DNA of 6,487 nt from CAG-791 sp045546175. Its GTDB lineage: Bacteria; Bacillota; Clostridia; Lachnospirales; Lachnospiraceae. The stretch is taken from NCBI GenBank assembly GCA_045546175.1, contig JAZQCI010000035.1, positions 1 through 6,487 on the forward strand. The letters run 5' to 3'. The position numbers and the translations under genes were made by a program. The notes under the pieces were generated by a model that had not been told where the DNA came from, did not search any database, and saw only the letters and a program-made list of their open reading frames with translations. Below are positions 1-4,931 of the stretch, in pieces (position 1 is the stretch's first letter; the number at the start of each line of letters is the position of its first letter).

Positions 1-705
1 CAGAAAAAATTCATCGCCAATGTCTCCCACGACTTCCGGTCCCCCCTGACCTCGATCCGGGGCTTTCTCGAGGCCATGCTGGACGGCACGATCCCGCCCG
101 AGATGCACGAGCACTACATCGGGGTCGTCCTCAAGGAGACCGACCGCCTGACCAAGCTGACCAACGGCCTTCTGACCCTCAACAATCTCAATACCGGCGG
201 CATGCTCCTGCAGCGCACGGACTTTGACATCAACGCGGTGATCCGGTCCGTCGCGGCCTCCTTTGAGCAGACCTGCCGGACCAGGAACATCCGGATCAAC
301 CTGGTCCTGACCGGAAAGATCCTCTACGTCAACGCGGACCTGGAAAAGATCCAGCAGGTCCTCTACAACCTGGTCGACAACGCCCTCAAATTCAGCAGCA
401 ATGACTCGGAGATCTCGATCGAGACCACCGAAAAGGGCGACACCGTCTTCGTCTCCGTCCGCGACAGCGGGATCGGCATCCCCAGGGACGACCAGAAGCT
501 GATCTGGGACCGCTTCTACAAGACCGACCTCTCCCGCGGCAAGGACAAAAAAGGGACAGGCCTGGGCCTGTCCATAGTCCGTGAGATCATCCGTGCCCAC
601 GGCGAAAATATCAGCCTCGTCAGCACGCAGGGCGTCGGAAGCAAGTTTACCTTTACACTCAAGAGGTCGGAACTCAACGACGAGCTCGATGACGATGATC
701 TGTGA
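1..705 (+). CDS. Sensor histidine kinase, C-terminal part (HisKA + HATPase_c), 5' end outside window
   Basis: The frame is open from base 1, so the gene starts upstream; 234 residues are visible. Residues 1-20 hold the H-box, with phospho-acceptor His10 in ANVSHDFRSPLTS. The ATPase domain follows: N-box DNALKFS (Asn127), G1 box RDSGIGIP (154-161) and G2 box GTGLGLS (185-191). In this family the His is autophosphorylated from ATP and the phosphate passes to a response regulator. Such kinases are usually membrane-anchored, with the sensor region N-terminal, here not visible, so the signal cannot be named. The protein ends in an acidic tail, ELDDDDL. The stop at 703-705 directly abuts the stop of the convergent trmL. 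The partner regulator is presumably upstream, outside the window. The family call is very secure; the specific system is unknown. Confidence 0.95.
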   Translation, partial: QKKFIANVSHDFRSPLTSIRGFLEAMLDGTIPPEMHEHYIGVVLKETDRLTKLTNGLLTLNNLNTGGMLLQRTDFDINAVIRSVAASFEQTCRTRNIRINLVLTGKILYVNADLEKIQQVLYNLVDNALKFSSNDSEISIETTEKGDTVFVSVRDSGIGIPRDDQKLIWDRFYKTDLSRGKDKKGTGLGLSIVREIIRAHGENISLVSTQGVGSKFTFTLKRSELNDELDDDDL

Positions 706-1200
706 TCACTGTTTCCAATGGAGCCTGTGCAGCTCCCCGTTCCTCTCAAGAGACATAAAGTCGTTCTGCCGCAGTGCTTCATAGAGCACGATCGCGACAG
801 AATTGGACAGATTAAGACTCCTGTATCCCTCCAGCATCGGAATGCGGATACAGGTTTCTTCATTTTCTACGAGAATTTCCTCCGGAATGCCCGCGCTCTC
901 TTTTCCGAACATGATATAGTCATCCGGTGCGAAGGAGACCTCTGTATAAGTCTTGTGCGCCTTTGTGGTGGCGTACCATATTTTGGCACCCGGGTTCCTC
1001 TTCAGAAAGTCTTCGTAGTCCGAATAGGTGTGGACGTCCAGGTCCTTCCAGTAATCCAGCCCCGAGCGGCGGATCTGTTTCTCTGTGATCTCGAAGCCCA
1101 AAGGCTCGATCAGATGAAGAGACGTTCCCGTGACCACACAGGAACGCCCGATATTTCCGGTATTGCCGGGTATTTCCGGCTCATGAAGTACGATATGCAT
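706..1200 (-). CDS. trmL: tRNA (cytidine(34)-2'-O)-methyltransferase TrmL, SPOUT family
   Basis: This 164-residue protein matches TrmL (E. coli about 157 residues) along its whole length. In E. coli, TrmL uses S-adenosylmethionine to methylate the 2'-O of wobble base 34 in leucine tRNAs and acts as a cytoplasmic dimer. Visible family motifs are the N-terminal EPEIPGNTGNIGR (about 7-19), the SAM-knot segments MFGKESAGIP (97-106) and IPMLEGYRSLNLSNSVA (120-136), then YEALRQ. I chose ATG at 1200. Its A is the last base of the aminotransferase stop (TGATG), which suggests translational coupling. A TTG one codon upstream (1203) is the only close alternative and would add one residue. The SD is a weak purine run, AGAAAGAAG, inside the end of the upstream gene. 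It is the last gene of the minus operon, and no terminator lies before the convergent kinase gene. Confidence 0.93.
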   Translation of the reverse strand: MHIVLHEPEIPGNTGNIGRSCVVTGTSLHLIEPLGFEITEKQIRRSGLDYWKDLDVHTYSDYEDFLKRNPGAKIWYATTKAHKTYTEVSFAPDDYIMFGKESAGIPEEILVENEETCIRIPMLEGYRSLNLSNSVAIVLYEALRQNDFMSLERNGELHRLHWKQ

Positions 1201-2387
1201 CAACTGTCTTCTTTCTGTGATCTGAGCTTATTTACAAACCTGGACAGCCTCCCCAGCGCCTCTCTGAGGTTCTCGATCGAATAGGCGTAGGATATTCTCA
1301 GATATCCCTCGCCGCTGTCGCCGAAGGCCGTGCCGGGCACGATCGCCACTTTCTCTTCCTTCAGAAGCTCTTCCGCAAACTCCTCACTGCTCATTCCGAA
1401 CTCCTTGATACAGGGGAAGACGTAGAAGGCACCCATGGGCTCAAAGCACGGAAGGCCCATACCCTCGAGCTTGTGCATGACAAAGCGGCGTCTCTGGTTG
1501 TAGGACTCTCTCATCTGCGCTACATCGCTGTCGCCGTTGCGAAGGGCTTCGATGGCGGCGTACTGGCTGGTGGTCGGCGCGCACATGATCGCGTACTGGT
1601 GGATCTTGGTCATCTGCGCCATGATCTCCTTCGGTCCGCAGGCGTAGCCCATTCTCCAACCGGTCATCGCATAGGCCTTGGAGAAACCGTTCACAAGAAC
1701 CGTTCTCTCCTTCATTCCCGGAAGGGAAGCTATGGAGACATGCTTGCCGCTGTAGGTCAGCTCGCCGTAAATCTCATCGGAGAGCACATACAGGTCGTTT
1801 TCAATGATAACGTCCGCGATCGCCTCCAGGTCTTCCTTATCCATGACGGCTCCCGTGGGATTGTTGGGATAAGGGAGCACCAGAATCTTGGACTTTGGCG
1901 TGATCGCAGCCTTGAGCTCTTCGGGTTTGAGACGGAATTCATTCTCATTCTTGAGCGGAATAACGACCGGCACGCCGTCCGCCAGGATCGTGCAGGGCTC
2001 ATAAGAGACGTAGGACGGCTGCGGGATCAGCACTTCGTCGCCCTCGTTGATCATCGCGCGGAACATCAGATCGATGGCTTCCGAGCCGCCGACGGTGATC
2101 AGTATCTCGCCCATGGGATCATAAGTGATTCCCTGGGTTCTCTTCAAATAAGCGGCAATCTCTTCGCGCAGTTCCTTCAGACCCGAATTGGATGTGTAGA
2201 AGGTGCGCCCTTTTTCCAGTGAATAGATGCCTTCATCCCGGATGTGCCAGGGCGTGTCGAAATCCGGCTCGCCCACGCCCAGTGAGATCGCATCTTTCAT
2301 CTCACTGACCAGGTCAAAAAATCGACGAATCCCGGACGGCTTAAGACCTACTGTCTTATCCGCCAGGAGTTTTTCCTGTTTTTTCAT
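1200..2387 (-). CDS. Pyridoxal-phosphate aminotransferase, class I/II (aspartate aminotransferase-like)
   Basis: The 395-residue length is typical of fold-type I aminotransferases. Visible landmarks are GVGEPDFDTP (37-46), YTSNSGLKELREEIA (64-78), the PNNPTG substrate/cofactor motif (174-179), SDEIYGEL with Asp204 and Tyr207 for PLP, the Schiff-base Lys237 in GFSKAYAMTGWRMGYA, and Arg364 in GYLRISYA for the substrate carboxylate. The enzyme should move an amino group between an amino acid and a 2-oxo acid in the cytoplasm. It resembles the AspC/PatA-like subgroup, but the side-chain specificity cannot be read from sequence. The ATG at 2387 has a good SD (AAAGAGG, about 6 bases upstream). It sits 23 bases after the Lrp-type regulator gene and overlaps the trmL start by one base, so it is an operon member. 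Control by the adjacent Lrp/AsnC protein is a reasonable inference. Confidence 0.93.
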   Translation of the reverse strand: MKKQEKLLADKTVGLKPSGIRRFFDLVSEMKDAISLGVGEPDFDTPWHIRDEGIYSLEKGRTFYTSNSGLKELREEIAAYLKRTQGITYDPMGEILITVGGSEAIDLMFRAMINEGDEVLIPQPSYVSYEPCTILADGVPVVIPLKNENEFRLKPEELKAAITPKSKILVLPYPNNPTGAVMDKEDLEAIADVIIENDLYVLSDEIYGELTYSGKHVSIASLPGMKERTVLVNGFSKAYAMTGWRMGYACGPKEIMAQMTKIHQYAIMCAPTTSQYAAIEALRNGDSDVAQMRESYNQRRRFVMHKLEGMGLPCFEPMGAFYVFPCIKEFGMSSEEFAEELLKEEKVAIVPGTAFGDSGEGYLRISYAYSIENLREALGRLSRFVNKLRSQKEDS

Positions 2388-2410
2388 CTGTTTCCTCTTT
2401 CTTCCGGCAA

Positions 2411-2902
2411 TTACGGAGTAATGATCTCTCTCTGGTCCTCATATTTTCTGGTCATGATCGTTCCGTGATCCTTGTACTTCTTTAAAATGAAGTGGGTCGC
2501 CGTGCTGATCACGGTATCCAGCGTGGAGAGCTTACTCGAAACAAATCCGGAGACGTCCCGCAGGGTTTTTCCTTCCAGAGTGACTAAAAGGTCATAGCCT
2601 CCCGAAATGAGATAAACGGAATTGACTTCGGGATATTTGTAGATCCTCTCTGCGATCTCATCAAATCCTTTTCCTCTCTGAGGAGTGACGCGCACTTCGA
2701 TCAGCGCCGTGACTTTGTCGATGTCCGTCTTGTCCCAGTCGATCATTGTGTGATAACCGCAGATGATCCCGGCGTCTTCAAGGCCCTGAAGCGCGTTTAC
2801 GATCTCAATTTCCTGGGTTCCCAGGACTACCGCCATCTCCCTGGTGGAGACGCGGCTGTTCTTCTCTATGATTCCCAATACTTTTTCTTCCAGCATGTTC
2901 AT
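2411..2902 (-). CDS. Lrp/AsnC family transcriptional regulator
   Basis: This 163-residue protein has the standard two-part layout. Residues about 4-50 form an N-terminal winged helix-turn-helix (LEEKVLGIIEKNSRVSTREM, then ALQGLEDAGIICGY). Residues about 64-140 form the RAM (AsnC-type) effector and oligomerisation domain, with ALIEVRVTP and the ligand-loop-like SGGYDLLVTLEG (100-111). Family members bind DNA as dimers to hexadecamers and commonly respond to amino acids. The effector here is unknown. Start ATG 2902 is preferred over the in-frame ATG at 2896 because GGAGG lies 8 bases upstream of the former and 14 from the latter. The gene lies between the AIR-synthase-like gene (35-base gap) and the aminotransferase gene (23-base gap). 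The natural inference is that it regulates its own operon in response to an amino acid handled by the aminotransferase. Confidence 0.93.
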   Translation of the reverse strand: MNMLEEKVLGIIEKNSRVSTREMAVVLGTQEIEIVNALQGLEDAGIICGYHTMIDWDKTDIDKVTALIEVRVTPQRGKGFDEIAERIYKYPEVNSVYLISGGYDLLVTLEGKTLRDVSGFVSSKLSTLDTVISTATHFILKKYKDHGTIMTRKYEDQREIITP

Positions 2903-2937
2903 GGATTTTTCCTCCGAATTTTAATTTCCGATCCCGC

Positions 2938-3870
2938 TTATTTGTCGAGGATCCTGTGCAGCTCATCCGTCTGCGGAAGATCCAGGTAGCGGACTTCGTC
3001 GTCATTGATCAGTGTTTTGTCGTGATCCTCCGTGAGTTCTCCTATTTTGACAGCCGGGATCCCGCTGCCCTCGAGCGCCTCCACGAGCGCGTCCGCATCC
3101 GCCGTCACGGCCAGAAGGCTCCCCGCGGACCTCATCTTATAAGGATCAATGTCATAATAATTGGCGAGTTCTATGGTCTCCTGCAACAGGGGAATGGACG
3201 CCATGTCGACGCGCAGCCCGCGGCGGGTCTTCACCGACAGCCTCCAGAGCGCCGCGTAAATGCCGCCCTCTGACAGGTCGACCAGGCAGTCCGCGCCTTC
3301 TCGCGCGCAGATCTGCGCTTCCGGCCGCACGCTGAGGTACTCTCCCAGCTTTCTCAGACGCATCAGGATCGTCTCGGGATACACATCCCTGAGTTCCTCT
3401 TTCTCACACGCCAAAATACTGCCGGCTTCCATCCCGGCCCACTTTGTCATGACGATCCCGGCGCCCGGGGAAATGATTTTTCCCTTGCCGCTCTCCATGG
3501 CCGTTCCGGTACAGGTACCGATCACCACGGGCCTTGTTACTGCCGACGTCACTTCCGTGTGGCCGCCCTCGATCACCAGGTTTTCTGTCTTGCAGACCCT
3601 GCAGATTCCGTCCATGATCTCGCGGAGCCGCTCCTCCTGCGTGCCCTCCGGCAGCAGGATCACCGGCCGAAAGCTCTCCGGCAGGATCTTCTCGGCGCTC
3701 AGCGCGTTAACTGCCGCGTAGACGGCCAGTTCTCCGATCCCGGAGACCTTCAGCGTCACAGGGTCCGCACTCATCGTGACCTCGCCGCTCTTTATCCCCG
3801 CACCGGATATTCTCTTTGTAATGGACCGGTCGATGGTATTTTCTCCGGCCTTTCCGTATCGCAATTTCAT
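2938..3870 (-). CDS. AIR synthase (PurM)/HypE-superfamily protein with a substituted ATP signature
   Basis: This 310-residue protein has the AIRS N- and C-domain order. Recognisable elements are IGELAVYAAVNALSAEKILP (45-64), EGGHTEV (101-107), GAGIVMTKWAGMEAGSILA (136-154), DLSEGGIYAALWRLS (198-212) and MRSAGSLLAVTAD (246-258). Superfamily members (PurM, PurL, SelD, ThiL, HypE) bind ATP and phosphorylate amide or carbonyl-type oxygens. In this protein the D-x4-G-A-x-P signature reads Ala56...Lys61-Ile-Leu-Pro64, so the Asp and Gly are missing. The N-terminal Gly-Glu-Asp-type acidic motif is also absent. There is no C-terminal HypE cysteine (it ends HRILDK), so it is not a HypE. Function is unknown; it may be ATP-independent, have altered catalysis, or be a binding or regulatory protein. 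The ATG at 3870 has only a weak AAGAAG about 14 bases upstream, and an in-frame stop just upstream rules out a longer form. Bracketed by the micro-protein and Lrp genes. Confidence 0.82.
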   Translation of the reverse strand: MKLRYGKAGENTIDRSITKRISGAGIKSGEVTMSADPVTLKVSGIGELAVYAAVNALSAEKILPESFRPVILLPEGTQEERLREIMDGICRVCKTENLVIEGGHTEVTSAVTRPVVIGTCTGTAMESGKGKIISPGAGIVMTKWAGMEAGSILACEKEELRDVYPETILMRLRKLGEYLSVRPEAQICAREGADCLVDLSEGGIYAALWRLSVKTRRGLRVDMASIPLLQETIELANYYDIDPYKMRSAGSLLAVTADADALVEALEGSGIPAVKIGELTEDHDKTLINDDEVRYLDLPQTDELHRILDK

Positions 3871-3910
3871 TCGCTGTCGATTGTCTTCTTATACTTATTT
3901 ACCGTCCCTC

Positions 3911-3940
3911 CGGAAAGGGTAAAATACCCTCACTTTTCCG
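3911..3940 (-). promoter_or_regulatory. Stem-loop between micro-protein stop and AIR-synthase-like gene
   Basis: On the minus strand the stop codon of the 33-residue gene is followed immediately by CGGAAA, bulge AGTGA, GGGTA, loop TTT, TACCC, TTTCCG. That gives 11 base pairs with one 5-base bulge. The core AGGGTA-AAA-TACCCT (3916-3930, plus strand) is a perfect inverted repeat. No U-tract follows (GAGGGACGG instead), so a simple intrinsic terminator is unlikely. It could be an RNA processing or stability element, an attenuator affecting the distal genes, or a DNA operator, for example for the Lrp-type regulator. The role is inference only. Confidence 0.5.
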
Positions 3941-4042
3941 TCAGGACATCGCTGCAAGCAGCGGCGCGATCATGGCCAGGACCAGGACGCCCGCAATAAT
4001 GCATGCCGCGATCCTCTTAGCCTTAGTACTTCTGAAATTCAT
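3941..4042 (-). CDS. Small hydrophobic single-membrane-segment protein, 33 residues
   Basis: This short frame starts with ATG at 4042 and ends TGA at 3941-3943. The product begins MNFRSTKAKR, a basic N-terminus with four Arg/Lys in ten residues. A hydrophobic run from Ile11 to about Met32 follows (core IIAGVLVLAMIAPLLAAM), then one Ser. That is the shape of a one-pass membrane micro-protein, positive end inside. An SD (GGAGG) lies 12 bases upstream of the ATG, slightly far, with a purine-rich AGAGA adjacent. It is the first frame downstream of a near-consensus promoter and lies 70 bases before the AIR-synthase-like gene, so it would be the operon's first gene. I do not recognise a named family. 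It could act as a membrane micro-protein or as a translated leader affecting downstream expression; too short for a conventional leader rich in one amino acid. Confidence 0.62.
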   Translation of the reverse strand: MNFRSTKAKRIAACIIAGVLVLAMIAPLLAAMS

Positions 4043-4083
4043 TCTCTGTTAAGACCTCCAAAATGGGTTGCGTGCAGCTCAGC

Positions 4084-4119
4084 ACCTGCCCCCCAAATGC
4101 TTCGCGCCCGGGCGCAGGT
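4084..4119 (-). promoter_or_regulatory. Structured 5' leader of the minus operon
   Basis: About 82 bases separate the predicted transcription start (near 4124) from the ATG of the micro-protein gene. Within them, ACCTGC and GCAGGT (outer arms, 4114-4119 and 4084-4089) can pair, extended by CCC/GGG after a G-G mismatch. They enclose a perfect 12-base palindrome GCGCCCGGGCGC (4104-4115), which would compete with the longer stem, and a run of six G on the minus strand (4090-4095 region). The leader is therefore structured and GC-rich. It matches no riboswitch class I can recognise. Confidence 0.35.
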
Positions 4120-4130
4120 CATTGATGTAA

Positions 4131-4159
4131 ATTATAAAGCGTATTAAATTTCTTTGCAA
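4131..4159 (-). promoter_or_regulatory. SigA-type promoter of the minus-strand operon
   Basis: Read on the minus strand, TTGCAA (4159-4154) is the -35 (4 of 6 consensus bases), followed by a 17-base spacer and a perfect TATAAT -10 (4136-4131). Predicted transcription start is about 4124. It points at the micro-protein, AIR-synthase-like, lrp-type, aminotransferase and trmL genes, with no other strong promoter seen in between. Its -35 hexamer is self-complementary and shared with the divergent greA promoter. Confidence 0.8.
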
Positions 4160-4183
4160 GATTGCGGCGGACTGTAGTATGAT
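4154..4183 (+). promoter_or_regulatory. SigA-type promoter of the greA-family gene
   Basis: On the plus strand TTGCAA (4154-4159) is followed by an 18-base spacer and TATGAT (4178-4183, 5 of 6 consensus). Predicted start is near 4190, giving a leader of about 50 bases before the ATG at 4241. The -35 is the same six bases used on the opposite strand. It is weaker than the minus-strand promoter because of spacer length and the -10 mismatch, but it is the best candidate in the intergenic space. Confidence 0.6.
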
Positions 4184-4240
4184 TGCTTGTATGCGGCATG
4201 ATCTTCAGTATTTTGCCGGATAGGGAGGTAAGCAATCACA

Positions 4241-4744
4241 ATGAACAACAAACTGACACGCAAGGATATCGAGGAAATGCAGGCGGAGATCGATCACCGC
4301 AAGCTGGTCGAGCGCCCCAAGCTGCTCGAAGAGGTCAAGGAGACCAGGGCGCAGGGCGACCTGAGCGAGAATTTCGAATATCACGTGGCCAAGAGGGCCA
4401 AAAATCAGAATGAGAGCCGCATTCGATTTCTGGAGAGAATGATCAAGACCGCGCAGGTCATCGATGACAATACGGCCGATAACGAGGCGGGCATCAACAA
4501 GAAGATCACCCTCTACATCCCGGAAGATGACGAAGAAGAGGTGTATATCATTGTCAGCACCATGAGACAGGACACTCTCAAGGGACTGATCAGTGTGGAA
4601 TCTCCCCTCGGAAAAGCTCTGCTGCACCACAAAGTCGGGGATACGATCACAGTTCGTGTGAGCGCCGATTACTCCTACCAGGCCGTGATCCGCAAGATCG
4701 AGGATTCCGAGGAGGCGCAGTCTGCCTCTCTGAGAAACTACTGA
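4241..4744 (+). CDS. greA: Transcription elongation factor, GreA/GreB family
   Basis: This 167-residue protein has the GreA layout. An N-terminal coiled coil (about 5-75) carries the acidic tip RAQGDLSENFEYHVAK. A C-terminal FKBP-like domain (about 85-155) carries ISVESPLGKALL and KVGDTITVRV. Gre factors enter the secondary channel of RNA polymerase and stimulate cleavage of backtracked RNA. The tip acidic residues are Asp40 and Glu43, equivalent to E. coli Asp41 and Glu44, so activity should be retained. Phe45 replaces the usual Ala of SENAEY, and the C-terminus has an extra tail EDSEEAQSASLRNY, so this may be a divergent paralogue rather than the only GreA of the cell. AGGGAGGT precedes the ATG by about 11 bases. 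It is apparently monocistronic, with its own promoter upstream and hairpins downstream. Confidence 0.9.
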   Translation: MNNKLTRKDIEEMQAEIDHRKLVERPKLLEEVKETRAQGDLSENFEYHVAKRAKNQNESRIRFLERMIKTAQVIDDNTADNEAGINKKITLYIPEDDEEEVYIIVSTMRQDTLKGLISVESPLGKALLHHKVGDTITVRVSADYSYQAVIRKIEDSEEAQSASLRNY

Positions 4745-4749
4745 TTCAA

Positions 4750-4766
4750 GGCTCGCAGAGCGAGCC
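4750..4766 (+). repeat. Hairpin 1 after greA
   Basis: GGCTCGC-AGA-GCGAGCC is a perfect 7-base-pair, 3-base-loop inverted repeat beginning five bases after the greA stop. No T-run follows, so it is not a classical terminator alone. It may protect the 3' end of the mRNA or help pause polymerase. Confidence 0.55.
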
Positions 4767-4773
4767 GCTGCGC

Positions 4774-4817
4774 CGCGTGCGGGCTGCCATTTGGCAGCAT
4801 CTTCCTTTCCGCACGCG
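4774..4817 (+). repeat. Compound hairpin 2 after greA
   Basis: An outer 9-base-pair stem (CGCGTGCGG 4774-4782 with CCGCACGCG 4809-4817) is stacked on an inner hairpin, GCTGCC-ATTT-GGCAGC (4783-4798). A 10-base pyrimidine-rich bulge, ATCTTCCTTT (4799-4808), lies on the 3' side. The inner hairpin followed by that bulge could act as a weak terminator on the plus strand. The structure is direct from sequence; the role is inferred. Confidence 0.5.
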
Positions 4818-4825
4818 TGTGCATC

Positions 4826-4862
4826 ATATAACTCAGCGGGGAACATCCCCTCTGAGTTATAT
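4826..4862 (+). terminator. Probable terminator hairpin (possibly bidirectional)
   Basis: ATATAACTCAG pairs with CTGAGTTATAT (11 pairs). After a C/T mismatch, GGGG pairs with CCCC around the loop AACAT. The A/T-rich stem base supplies TTATAT at the 3' end but no uninterrupted T-run follows (CATTCGTG). It lies between greA and the promoter of the acyl-CoA synthetase gene, where a terminator is expected. The symmetrical design would also work on the other strand. Confidence 0.55.
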
Positions 4863-4870
4863 CATTCGTG

Positions 4871-4899
4871 TTGACTTTCGTACATAAAAGCGTTACACT
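4871..4899 (+). promoter_or_regulatory. SigA-type promoter of the acyl-CoA synthetase gene
   Basis: TTGACT (-35, 5 of 6, 4871-4876), a 17-base spacer and TACACT (-10, 4 of 6, 4894-4899) lie 33 bases before the ATG. Predicted start is near 4906, leaving a short leader with AAGGAGG (4917-4923) 8 bases from the ATG. It begins eight bases after the preceding hairpin, so the gene has its own transcription unit. Confidence 0.7.
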
Positions 4900-4931
4900 T
4901 TAACTTGCCAAAGCACAAGGAGGACTTACCC

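Noticed and set aside
720..736. GGAGC...GCTCC hairpin just past the kinase stop as a terminator
   Set aside because: Only five pairs with a seven-base loop, no T-run on either strand, and it lies within trmL coding sequence.
718..1284. 188-codon plus-strand frame opposite trmL
   Set aside because: TrmL motifs on the minus strand are unambiguous; the opposite frame spans two genes' junction and has no domain.
1473..2222. 249-codon plus-strand open frame opposite the aminotransferase gene
   Set aside because: It is antisense to a protein with all PLP-enzyme motifs, has no family resemblance, and arises from GC-rich codon structure.
2938..3870. Calling the AIR-synthase-like gene hypE (hydrogenase maturation)
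   Set aside because: The C-terminal cysteine motif of HypE is absent, the ATP signature is altered, and no other hydrogenase gene is nearby.
3904..3910. GGAGG on the minus strand as ribosome binding site of the AIR-synthase-like gene
   Set aside because: It lies over 30 bases from the ATG at 3870, and an in-frame stop just upstream prevents an earlier start.
3891..3960. An internal promoter directly before the AIR-synthase-like gene (TATAAG or TATTTT as -10)
   Set aside because: No -35 with acceptable spacing could be matched to either candidate.
4205..4846. 213-codon minus-strand open frame covering greA
   Set aside because: It lies opposite a clear Gre factor, runs through the downstream hairpins, and its translation shows no recognisable domain.
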